Of a stretch of 6,730 nucleotides of DNA, positions 1 to 5,734 are shown one piece after another. Below the pieces are notes generated by a model, which was not told where the DNA came from, ran no database searches, and worked only from the letters and a program-made list of their open reading frames with translations. Position 1 is the first letter of the stretch; the number at the start of each line of letters is the position of its first letter. The translations under genes were made by a program, and so were the position numbers. This DNA comes from an uncultured Clostridia bacterium (GTDB lineage Bacteria > Bacillota > Clostridia > Christensenellales > UBA1242), in NCBI GenBank assembly GCA_947589615.1, contig CANQBU010000066.1, forward strand, positions 1-6,730. The letters run 5' to 3'.

Positions 1-38
1 AAGCACCCTTATCGCTTCTTCTCCACAACTCCATTTTT

Positions 39-80
39 AAAGTTGCCTTTAAGACTTTCAGTTTTGAGGCAACTTTTTTT
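39..80 (+). terminator. Intrinsic-terminator-like hairpin just upstream of the Ro gene
   Basis: A 10-bp perfect stem (AAAGTTGCCT at 39-48 with AGGCAACTTT at 67-76) closes an 18-nt loop and runs into a T tract ending at 80. This is the form of a Rho-independent terminator. Only 8 nt separate it from the AGGAGG of the Ro gene, so there is no room for a promoter between them, and transcripts of the Ro gene probably pass through it. It may end an upstream gene with partial read-through, act as an attenuator in the Ro leader, or form the 3' end of a small RNA such as a Y RNA. A mutually exclusive 6-bp hairpin (TTAAAG 37-42 with CTTTAA 47-52, loop TTGC) overlaps its left arm. Confidence 0.7.
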
Positions 81-99
81 AAATATATAGGAGGAAAAT

Positions 100-1620
100 A
101 TGTCAAAGTTTAATTGGAATAAAACAAATTTTACATTTAATAAGTCGGGATTTAAAGCCTATAAACTTGAGGACAAGGAAAAACTTGCTTCCATGGTTTT
201 GACCACCATGTTTGGTGAAGAAAAATTTTATGGGGATAACACAAGCGAGCTTGTAAGCCTTGCCGTAGACTTAATCCAAAGAGGCGAGGGGCAGTTTGTC
301 GCAAATCTCGCAGTTTTTGCAAGAAATGAAATGGGGCTTAGAAGCGTTTCCCATGCACTTTGCGCCCTTCTTGCCGGAAATGAAAAAGGAAAGGAATTTG
401 TCAAATTTGCAGTTTTGGGAGTATGCAAAAGAGCGGACGACATTTTGGAGATTTTGTCATGCTATATCCACCTTTATGGCAAACCTATCGCAAATTCTCT
501 TAAAAAAGCACTCGCAAAGGCAATGAACAACTTTGACGAATATAGTTTTGGAAAATACAATGGCGGCAAAAAAGAGGTTAAATTTATCGACGTTTTAAGG
601 CTTACCCATGCAAAGGCAAAAAATGAAGAACAAAATAAAATCTTTAATGCAATCATTAATGACACATTGAAAACTCCTTACACTTGGGAGACTCAACTCA
701 GTGAAAAGGGAAATACAAAAGAAGTTTGGGAGGAACTTATCGACAGTGGCAAACTGGGAATGATGGCACTTGTGAGAAATCTTAATAATATCCTTAACTC
801 CAAAGCCGGAAATGTCGACAAGGTTTTAGCGACATTTGAAAATGAAGAAGCAATTAAGAAAAGCAAAATTTTGCCTTTCAGATTTTATTCTGCTTTTCTT
901 AATGTTGAAAAAAATCCAAACTGCTCTTCAAAAGTGCTTGATGCCCTTGAAAATGGAATTGAGGCTAGCGTTAAAAATATACCTATTTTGAAAGGTAAAA
1001 CTTGCATTGCCATCGATGTGAGTGGGTCAATGAGTTGGCCAATCTCTTCAAATAGCCAAGTTCGATGCTCTGATATTGCAACCTTGCTTGGGGCTATGGC
1101 TAGCAGAATATGTGAAGATTCCATTGTTATGACCTTTGACACAAACATTCAAAGACATGACTTCTCTTCCAAAAACGGCATTATTGCAAATGCAAAATCA
1201 ATCCCTTTCACAGGTGGCGGAACGGCAATTGGGCTTCCTATCGTTGAACTTTTGGACGATAAAATTTTTGTTGACAGAATTATAATCCTCTCAGACAGCG
1301 AAGTAAACAGGGGGATTGACAATCCTATTCAATACTGCGATGACAAAAAACAAAATATCGGTAAACCTCTTTCATGCCAACAACTTTTTGAACTTTACAG
1401 AAATAATGTAAATAAAAATGTCATTCTTCATGGTGTAGACTTGCAAGGATATGGGACAACTCAATTTAGGGGCAAAAATGAGTTTCTCATTTCGGGCTGG
1501 AACGAGAAAATATTTGATTTTATGCATCTCGAAGAAGAAGGCTTTGGAAATCTCGTAAAAGTCATTGAACTATACAATGAAGTGAGCGGAAACGATGTTG
1601 ACGTTGATGCAGAGGGCTAA
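100..1620 (+). CDS. rsr: Ro60-family RNA-binding protein (TROVE domain plus vWA domain)
   Basis: This is a bacterial orthologue of the Ro 60-kDa autoantigen, a cytoplasmic ring-shaped protein that binds misfolded or non-coding RNAs and Y RNAs and, in studied bacteria, works with exoribonucleases such as PNPase in RNA decay. The 506 residues match the usual length of about 500-540. Residues 20-290 form the alpha-helical TROVE region, with the characteristic FARNEMGLRSVSHAL segment (73-87), RADDILE (111-117) and the PFRFYSAF segment (259-266). Residues 300-490 form a von Willebrand A fold with an intact MIDAS: D306-x-S308-x-S310, T375 in GGGT, and D399 in ILSDSE. The start is set by AGGAGG at 89-94, 5 nt before the ATG. 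No promoter is visible after the upstream hairpin. The 3' end overlaps a small HTH gene, suggesting co-transcription. The family assignment is firm; the RNA partner is unknown. Confidence 0.95.
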   Translation: MSKFNWNKTNFTFNKSGFKAYKLEDKEKLASMVLTTMFGEEKFYGDNTSELVSLAVDLIQRGEGQFVANLAVFARNEMGLRSVSHALCALLAGNEKGKEFVKFAVLGVCKRADDILEILSCYIHLYGKPIANSLKKALAKAMNNFDEYSFGKYNGGKKEVKFIDVLRLTHAKAKNEEQNKIFNAIINDTLKTPYTWETQLSEKGNTKEVWEELIDSGKLGMMALVRNLNNILNSKAGNVDKVLATFENEEAIKKSKILPFRFYSAFLNVEKNPNCSSKVLDALENGIEASVKNIPILKGKTCIAIDVSGSMSWPISSNSQVRCSDIATLLGAMASRICEDSIVMTFDTNIQRHDFSSKNGIIANAKSIPFTGGGTAIGLPIVELLDDKIFVDRIIILSDSEVNRGIDNPIQYCDDKKQNIGKPLSCQQLFELYRNNVNKNVILHGVDLQGYGTTQFRGKNEFLISGWNEKIFDFMHLEEEGFGNLVKVIELYNEVSGNDVDVDAEG

Positions 1621-1774
1621 GATTGCACAAAAGAAAAAAGACCTCAAAATCACTACAAAAGAACTTGCCCTCACTCTTGGCGTAAAATATGGAACGCTGT
1701 CAATGGTTCTTTGCGGGAGTTACTCAAATGATGAGGTGGAAAAAGTCGTGCTTGAATGGCTTAAAAGTAAATAA
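1595..1774 (+). CDS. Small Cro/C1-like helix-turn-helix protein
   Basis: This 59-residue protein lies in the +1 frame relative to the Ro gene and overlaps its last 26 nt. After a basic N-terminus (KIAQKKKDLK), residues 20-41 read as a canonical helix-turn-helix: T-T-K-E-L-A, then L-G-V at the turn, then T-L-S-x-V-L-x-G in the recognition helix. This pattern is shared by phage Cro/C1-type and LacI-type DNA-binding heads. A short amphipathic tail (EVEKVVLEWL) could support dimerisation. The upstream ribosome site is weak (GAGCGGA ending 4 nt before ATG 1595), which fits translational coupling to the Ro gene. An internal ATG at 1607 would give 55 residues with no better SD. The frame is closed upstream by TGA at 1583-1585, so this is not the remnant of a longer ORF. 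A terminator follows 6 nt after the stop. It probably regulates the Ro unit or a neighbouring promoter, but that is inference. Confidence 0.75.
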   Translation: MLTLMQRAKIAQKKKDLKITTKELALTLGVKYGTLSMVLCGSYSNDEVEKVVLEWLKSK

Positions 1775-1780
1775 AACTTT

Positions 1781-1810
1781 AACCATATTGAAAAATCAAT
1801 ATGGTTTTTT
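1781..1810 (+). terminator. Rho-independent terminator of the Ro-HTH unit
   Basis: A perfect 10-bp stem (AACCATATTG at 1781-1790 with CAATATGGTT at 1797-1806) has a 6-nt AAAAAT loop, and the T run of its right arm continues to 1810. It begins 6 nt after the stop codon of the HTH gene and lies before the promoter of the LRR genes, so it separates two transcription units. The A-rich left flank is too short to make it a convincing bidirectional terminator. Confidence 0.85.
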
Positions 1811-1853
1811 GTTTAATATGTTGGAGTAGGGGAAAATGTTTTTTGATTTCCTC

Positions 1854-1882
1854 TTGAAAAATATATTAATATATGTTAAAAT
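1854..1882 (+). promoter_or_regulatory. Sigma-A-type promoter of the LRR gene pair
   Basis: TTGAAA (1854-1859) and TAAAAT (1877-1882) are separated by exactly 17 nt. A TGT preceding the -10 hexamer (1874-1876) gives an extended -10 element. Transcription would begin near 1889-1890, leaving a leader of about 22 nt that carries the GAGG ribosome site (1901-1904). The site lies after the terminator at 1781-1810 and before the first LRR gene, where a promoter is expected. The region is very AT-rich, so some match to consensus is expected by chance. Confidence 0.65.
1861..1874. repeat. 14-bp perfect palindrome in the promoter spacer (candidate operator)
   Basis: ATATATTAATATAT is its own reverse complement. 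It fills most of the 17-nt spacer between the -35 and -10 hexamers, where a bound repressor would block polymerase. A palindrome made only of A and T in AT-rich DNA may be coincidence. No second copy was seen elsewhere in the window. The adjacent HTH gene product is an obvious but untested candidate ligand. Confidence 0.3.
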
Positions 1883-1906
1883 ATATATAAACAGGGAACC
1901 GAGGGC

Positions 1907-2120
1907 GAAAAATGGAAAATACAGATTTAAAATATTTGAAAAAGCATTATGGAGAAAAGTTTGCACACTTGTGCAGAGAACTTTTTCCAACGATTTTAGA
2001 GCATGAAGGCATGCTTTCGGAAATAATTTCGCGTTATTTTGCACCCACAAGGTCGCTTTATGAAGATGTTTTGCCGGTGAAAGAGAATTTTAGGGAGTTT
2101 ATTCTCAGCAAGGCAAAAAT
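1907..2120 (+). repeat. 214-bp exact direct repeat, copy 1
   Basis: This block is identical base for base to 3702-3915, at a spacing of 1795 bp. It starts 5 nt before the ATG of the first LRR gene and encodes its first 70 residues (codon 70 differs silently after the block ends). Beyond it the two genes diverge, although shorter exact runs persist, for example 56 nt at 2185-2240 matching 3980-4035. Confidence 0.97.
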
Positions 2121-3693
2121 AAATGAGTCTGTTGCTGAAGAGGAAGTGACAAAAACGCCAGAAGAGCTTATGGACGAAGCGGGATATATTCTTTATCCAG
2201 AATGCCAAAGCGAAAAGGACATTCAATCTTTTAAAAAATACTGGAAACAAGGGGAAGAACTTTGCACATTTCGAGGGGGAAGGCTTGATAGTTGCCGCGT
2301 GTGGTTTGCGGTTAAGAAAAATATTGACCAAATCAAAAGAAAGAATTTTAAAAATCCAGAAAGGCAAGATGAGTATGGCACAAGCGCCATCAGTATTCAG
2401 TTTACAAAGGGAAATAGAAGCACATTATCGATAAAAAACAGATACAATCATACAGTAAACAATCCTGATGCGACATATAGCAACAATCTTGACAATATTA
2501 TCCCTGGACTTACTCAATCATTTGTTAAAACCTATGGAATAAATTTGATGAAAGATGAGGCTAACTTTTATTTTCCAGATTATTATATTGGAGATGATGG
2601 AAAGTTATACAGAGTCAATGTCGAAGATAATGGCGTGATGTTTTGTGACAACAACAGAATTTTACTTTATGGAAACGTTGTCGAATTTAACAAGGCAAGA
2701 TATATTTTGGCTGAAAAATACCTGATTGATAAGCAGGAAAAAACTATAAAACTTTCAACATATCGTAATTTTGAACATGAAGAAAAAGATGCTTTTATCG
2801 ATAGTATCGGCGAAATAAAGGATATGACTTTCAAAACCGACGAGAAAGGAAACCGAGTTGTCGTTTGCACCCCCAAAAAAGGGGAAGATGTCGAGATAAC
2901 CTTAAACGAAAGAAATGAAATAATCGGCTATAAAAACCCAAATGTCACCGAAATTGGAGACAAATTTTTGAGTCTCAACAAATCACTTCAAAAACTGGAG
3001 CTGCCAAATCTTACGAAAGTGGGCAGATACTTTTTAATGATGAATAGGGAATTGCAAACGCTTTCTCTTCCAAAACTTATAAGTGCAAATTCATATTTCC
3101 TATTAAATAACAAAAAGATCGCCGATGTTTATTTACCTGAGTTAAAATATGCGGGAGTTGATTTTTTATCGTCAAATATGGCTTTGGAAAAATTATCCCT
3201 TCCAAACCTAGAAAAAGCCGAAATGCATTTTCTTTCCACTAACATTCGATTGGCGTCTATTGAATTGCCAAAATTACGAGAGGTTGGAGAGGCCTTTTTG
3301 GTTTATAACGATGCTTTGCAAAGCATTTCTTTGCCTAGTTTGCAATTCACAGGAGATGGATTTTTGAATAGGAATCAAATTATCGAAGAGGTGTATTTGC
3401 CAAATCTAAAAATCGCGGGCAATCTATTTATGACCTCAAATCAGGCTTTGAAAAACTTGAATTTGCCTAATTTGATAAGTGCCGGATTTAACTTTTTAAA
3501 AATAAATGACGTTTTGAAAAATATTAATTTGCCGAAGTTAGAGAATGCGGAAAGGGGGTTTCTAGCCTGCAGTGAAAAACTTCGCGATTTGGCTTTGCCT
3601 AATTTGAAAAATCAGAATGGGGCGTTTAGAAATATTGATTTAAACAAAACAGAAGAAAGTGCAAAAAACGAACAATCGATGGATATGGAGTAA
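1912..3693 (+). CDS. Leucine-rich-repeat protein, first of a tandem pair
   Basis: The 593-residue protein has three parts. Residues 1-210 form a conserved head: a helical segment (1-70), an acidic linker (about 71-82), then a mixed region with GTSAISIQFT (156-165), NRYNHTV (176-182) and DNIIPGLTQSF (194-204). Residues 211-235 are variable relative to the paralogue; 236-342 are conserved again, notably DSIGEIKDMTFKTD (297-310). Residues 343-562 are ten uninterrupted 22-residue LRR units of pattern PxLxxAGxxFLxxNxxLxxLxL, followed by a degenerate cap and a polar tail ending QSMDME. The repeats resemble the Treponema/BspA-type LRR class, with asparagine where that class often has cysteine. There is no signal peptide or transmembrane segment, so the protein is probably cytoplasmic. 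LRR solenoids usually bind proteins; the ligand is unknown. GAGG at 1901-1904 sets the start. I do not recognise a named family for the head. Confidence 0.9.
   Translation: MENTDLKYLKKHYGEKFAHLCRELFPTILEHEGMLSEIISRYFAPTRSLYEDVLPVKENFREFILSKAKINESVAEEEVTKTPEELMDEAGYILYPECQSEKDIQSFKKYWKQGEELCTFRGGRLDSCRVWFAVKKNIDQIKRKNFKNPERQDEYGTSAISIQFTKGNRSTLSIKNRYNHTVNNPDATYSNNLDNIIPGLTQSFVKTYGINLMKDEANFYFPDYYIGDDGKLYRVNVEDNGVMFCDNNRILLYGNVVEFNKARYILAEKYLIDKQEKTIKLSTYRNFEHEEKDAFIDSIGEIKDMTFKTDEKGNRVVVCTPKKGEDVEITLNERNEIIGYKNPNVTEIGDKFLSLNKSLQKLELPNLTKVGRYFLMMNRELQTLSLPKLISANSYFLLNNKKIADVYLPELKYAGVDFLSSNMALEKLSLPNLEKAEMHFLSTNIRLASIELPKLREVGEAFLVYNDALQSISLPSLQFTGDGFLNRNQIIEEVYLPNLKIAGNLFMTSNQALKNLNLPNLISAGFNFLKINDVLKNINLPKLENAERGFLACSEKLRDLALPNLKNQNGAFRNIDLNKTEESAKNEQSMDME
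2938..3597 (+). repeat. Ten tandem 66-bp LRR-coding units
   Basis: These bases encode residues 343-562 of the first LRR protein as ten units of exactly 22 residues each, with no insertion. The unit pattern is P1-x-L3-x-x-A6-G7-x-x-F10-L11-x-x-N14-x-x-L17-x-x-L20-x-L22. N14 is kept in nine units and is Ser in the tenth. Position 21 reads E, S, Y, S, E, S, Y, N, N, A, so serine marks units 2, 4 and 6. The DNA of the units is well diverged, so the array is old or under diversifying change. A partial unit (PNLKNQNGAFRNIDL) caps the end. Confidence 0.92.
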
Positions 3694-3701
3694 AAGAGAA
3701 A

Positions 3702-3915
3702 GAAAAATGGAAAATACAGATTTAAAATATTTGAAAAAGCATTATGGAGAAAAGTTTGCACACTTGTGCAGAGAACTTTTTCCAACGATTTTAGAGCATG
3801 AAGGCATGCTTTCGGAAATAATTTCGCGTTATTTTGCACCCACAAGGTCGCTTTATGAAGATGTTTTGCCGGTGAAAGAGAATTTTAGGGAGTTTATTCT
3901 CAGCAAGGCAAAAAT
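3702..3915 (+). repeat. 214-bp exact direct repeat, copy 2
   Basis: This is the second identical copy of 1907-2120. It begins 5 nt before the ATG of the second LRR gene, inside the 13-nt gap between the two genes, so the repeat edge coincides with the gene start. Perfect identity here against clear divergence downstream points to recent gene conversion or recombination rather than simple ageing of one duplication. Confidence 0.97.
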
Positions 3916-5653
3916 TGATAATGTAATTGAGGAAGAAGAGGTGACAAAAACGCCAGAGCAGCTTATGGACGAAGCGGGCTATATTCTTTATCCAGAATGC
4001 CAAAGCGAAAAGGACATTCAATCTTTTAAAAAATATTGGGCAAAAGGGGAAGAACTTTGCACATTTCGAGGGGAAAGGCTTGCGGATTGCCGTGTCTGGT
4101 TTGCGGTTAAGAAAAATATTGACCAAATTAAAAGAGAGAATTTTACTGAGCCAAAAAGGCAGGATGAATATGGCACTAGTGCCATCAGTATTCAATTTAC
4201 AAGGGGTGAGAAAAGCACCCTGTCTATTAAAAACAGATACAATCACACGGTTTCTTCTCCAGATGCAACATTTGGCAATAATCTTGACAATATTATTCAT
4301 GGTCTTACTCAATCCTTTGTCAAAACTTTTAATATATATTTGACAAGTGCTAATGAAGGCCATGCAGTGGAAGAATTTTTGAACAACTATGCTCCTTCTT
4401 CCGAAGGGAAATATTATCGGGTCAATATTGAAGCAAGAGGCATTGAGTATTGTGAAAATAATAAGATTGTAAAATTTGGAAGATTGGTCGAGTTTGACAA
4501 AGCAAGATATATTTTGGCTGAAAACTATATAATTGACAAGCAGGCAAAGCTCATTACCCCTTACGACAAAATGAACAGTGAAACTTCTGCATTTGTCGAT
4601 AGCATCGGGGAAATTAAAGATATGACTTTCAAAACCGATGAGGAGGGAAATCGAGTTGTCGTTTGCACTCCAAAGGAAGGGGAAGAAGTCGAGATAACCT
4701 TAAACGGAAGAAATGAAATAATCGGCTACAAAAATCCTAATGTCACCGAAATCGGAGATTGCTTTTTGAAATATAATAAATCACTTCAAAAATTGGAACT
4801 CCCAAATGTAACAGAAGTGGGAAAAGACTTTTTATATAATAACCAAGCCTTGACAAAAATATCTTTGCCTAAGTTGAAAATTGCCGGCTTTCAATTTTTA
4901 GGCTACAACCGCAATATTTTAGAGGTAAATCTCCCCCAGTTAACAACTGCTGAAGGTGACTTCTTACGAAGTAACAGAGCTTTGAAAAAATTGTCTCTTC
5001 CAAGCCTTGTTAGCACAGGAAATGGCTTTTTGTCAGCAAACAGAGACCTTGAGGAACTGGATTTGCCACGATTAGAATATGCGGGTAATATGTTTTTATC
5101 GGCGAATAGAGCGTTGAAAAGGTTGTCACTCCCAAAATTGCTGTGGGCGTCTGATTGGTTTTTGGAGCACAATGAAAAAATAGCTTTTGTGGATCTGCCT
5201 TTGTTACAAGAGATTGGAGATAATTTTTTGCTATCAAACCAAAATATGACAAGTTTATCTTTGCCAAGTTTGGAGACTGCACGCGAAGGATTTTTGTTTT
5301 ACAACGAGCGACTGGCAAGCGTTAATTTGCCAAAGCTGAAAACGGCAGGAGGGACATTTTTATATTCTAACGAAGCGCTTTCAAGTCTGAGTTTGCCTGA
5401 ATTGAAATATGTTGGGCCTAACTTTCTATCAAGTAACACTATTTTGAAAAAATTGTATTTGCCGAAGTTGGAGGTGGCGGGATATCACTTCTTAAATGAT
5501 AATTTGAAGCCGAGCGAATATAGTTTACAAAATTTATCTATAATAGGGGAAGAGCTTTTGGGCGAAATTAACAAACCTCGCTTCCTCGACTTGAAAAATC
5601 TTGCAAATAACGATGAGTTAAAAGGGGAAAGAGACCAATCGATGGATTTTTAA
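3707..5653 (+). CDS. Leucine-rich-repeat protein, second of a tandem pair
   Basis: The 648-residue paralogue of the preceding gene lies 13 nt downstream of it, almost certainly in the same transcript. Residues 1-70 are identical to the first copy, 71-210 nearly so (including GTSAISIQFT, NRYNHTV and DNIIHGLTQSF), 211-237 variable and 2 residues longer, and about 296-365 highly conserved. Twelve 22-residue LRR units occupy 344-607, two more than the first gene, all with N14. A degenerate thirteenth unit (608-629) and a polar tail ending QSMDF follow. No signal peptide or membrane segment is seen. The start at 3707 is chosen because identity with the paralogue begins at this Met; an in-frame GTG at 3659 would add 16 unrelated residues and overlap the first gene. 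The ribosome site is weak (AGAGAAAG), so translational coupling to the first gene is likely. Function is unknown; protein binding through the LRR face is inferred. Confidence 0.9.
   Translation: MENTDLKYLKKHYGEKFAHLCRELFPTILEHEGMLSEIISRYFAPTRSLYEDVLPVKENFREFILSKAKIDNVIEEEEVTKTPEQLMDEAGYILYPECQSEKDIQSFKKYWAKGEELCTFRGERLADCRVWFAVKKNIDQIKRENFTEPKRQDEYGTSAISIQFTRGEKSTLSIKNRYNHTVSSPDATFGNNLDNIIHGLTQSFVKTFNIYLTSANEGHAVEEFLNNYAPSSEGKYYRVNIEARGIEYCENNKIVKFGRLVEFDKARYILAENYIIDKQAKLITPYDKMNSETSAFVDSIGEIKDMTFKTDEEGNRVVVCTPKEGEEVEITLNGRNEIIGYKNPNVTEIGDCFLKYNKSLQKLELPNVTEVGKDFLYNNQALTKISLPKLKIAGFQFLGYNRNILEVNLPQLTTAEGDFLRSNRALKKLSLPSLVSTGNGFLSANRDLEELDLPRLEYAGNMFLSANRALKRLSLPKLLWASDWFLEHNEKIAFVDLPLLQEIGDNFLLSNQNMTSLSLPSLETAREGFLFYNERLASVNLPKLKTAGGTFLYSNEALSSLSLPELKYVGPNFLSSNTILKKLYLPKLEVAGYHFLNDNLKPSEYSLQNLSIIGEELLGEINKPRFLDLKNLANNDELKGERDQSMDF
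4736..5527 (+). repeat. Twelve tandem 66-bp LRR-coding units
   Basis: These bases encode residues 344-607 of the second LRR protein as twelve units of exactly 22 residues. All twelve keep N14 and F10-L11. Position 21 reads E, S, N, S, D, S, D, S, N, S, Y, S: serine in every even unit and an acidic, amide or aromatic residue in every odd unit. Even units also favour an (A)-L-x-x-(L/I)-S-L ending. Unit 12 is degenerate at its end. The DNA-level super-period is therefore 132 bp. Confidence 0.92.
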
Positions 5654-5669
5654 AATGTGCGTTAAATGG

Positions 5670-5687
5670 ATTGCTTAAGGAAGCGAT
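5670..5687 (+). other. Short hairpin after the second LRR gene (weak)
   Basis: ATTGCTT (5670-5676) can pair with AAGCGAT (5681-5687) as a 7-bp stem including one G-U pair, with a 4-nt AAGG loop. No T tract follows directly, so it is not a convincing terminator. The LRR transcript may therefore continue into the next gene. The rest of the gap at 5654-5734 shows a lone -10-like TATATT at 5707-5712 without a matching -35. Confidence 0.3.
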
Positions 5688-5720
5688 ATATAACTTTCTA
5701 TTGAATTATATTGGATTTTT

Positions 5721-5726
5721 GGGAGG
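5721..5726 (+). promoter_or_regulatory. Strong Shine-Dalgarno fixing the start of the last gene
   Basis: GGGAGG lies 8 nt upstream of ATG 5735 and is the only strong ribosome site in the gap after the LRR genes. It fixes the start of the downstream partial gene. Confidence 0.8.
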
Positions 5727-5734
5727 TAAATAAT

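Noticed and set aside
1..30. Possible 3' half of a tRNA or tRNA-like T-arm at the window start
   Set aside because: A few bases (AAGC, then CACCC) could be read as a T-loop end and stem, but the pairing partner is outside the window and no CCA follows at the right spacing.
1583..1620. Programmed +1 frameshift fusing Ro60 to the HTH domain
   Set aside because: The Ro protein ends at a normal length. No slippery sequence is evident, and the HTH frame has its own ATG codons, so a simple gene overlap is the easier explanation.
1836..2010. Small ORF starting MFFDFLLKN after GGAGTAGGGG, upstream of and overlapping the first LRR gene
   Set aside because: It has an SD-like sequence, but it runs through the promoter and then out of frame through the LRR head. 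Its composition is that of AT-rich noise, and a transcript from the promoter at 1854-1882 would not include its start.
1796..2050. Minus-strand open frames with identical starts (also at 3612-3845)
   Set aside because: They look like a repeated gene only because they lie antisense to the 214-bp exact repeat. Outside the repeat they share nothing.
3659..3706. GTG start adding 16 residues to the second LRR protein
   Set aside because: It overlaps the first gene, has no SD, and has no counterpart in the paralogue. Identity between the two proteins begins exactly at the Met at 3707.
3791..4363. 190-codon open frame on the minus strand
   Set aside because: It is antisense to the second LRR head, and a similar frame lies antisense to the first copy (1996-2367). 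It is a shadow of the same coding sequence and its codon pattern, with no ribosome site or recognisable domain.
2938..5527. Tandem 66-bp units as a possible CRISPR array or VNTR
   Set aside because: The units keep frame, encode a regular LRR and are diverged at DNA level, with no identical repeats separated by unique spacers.
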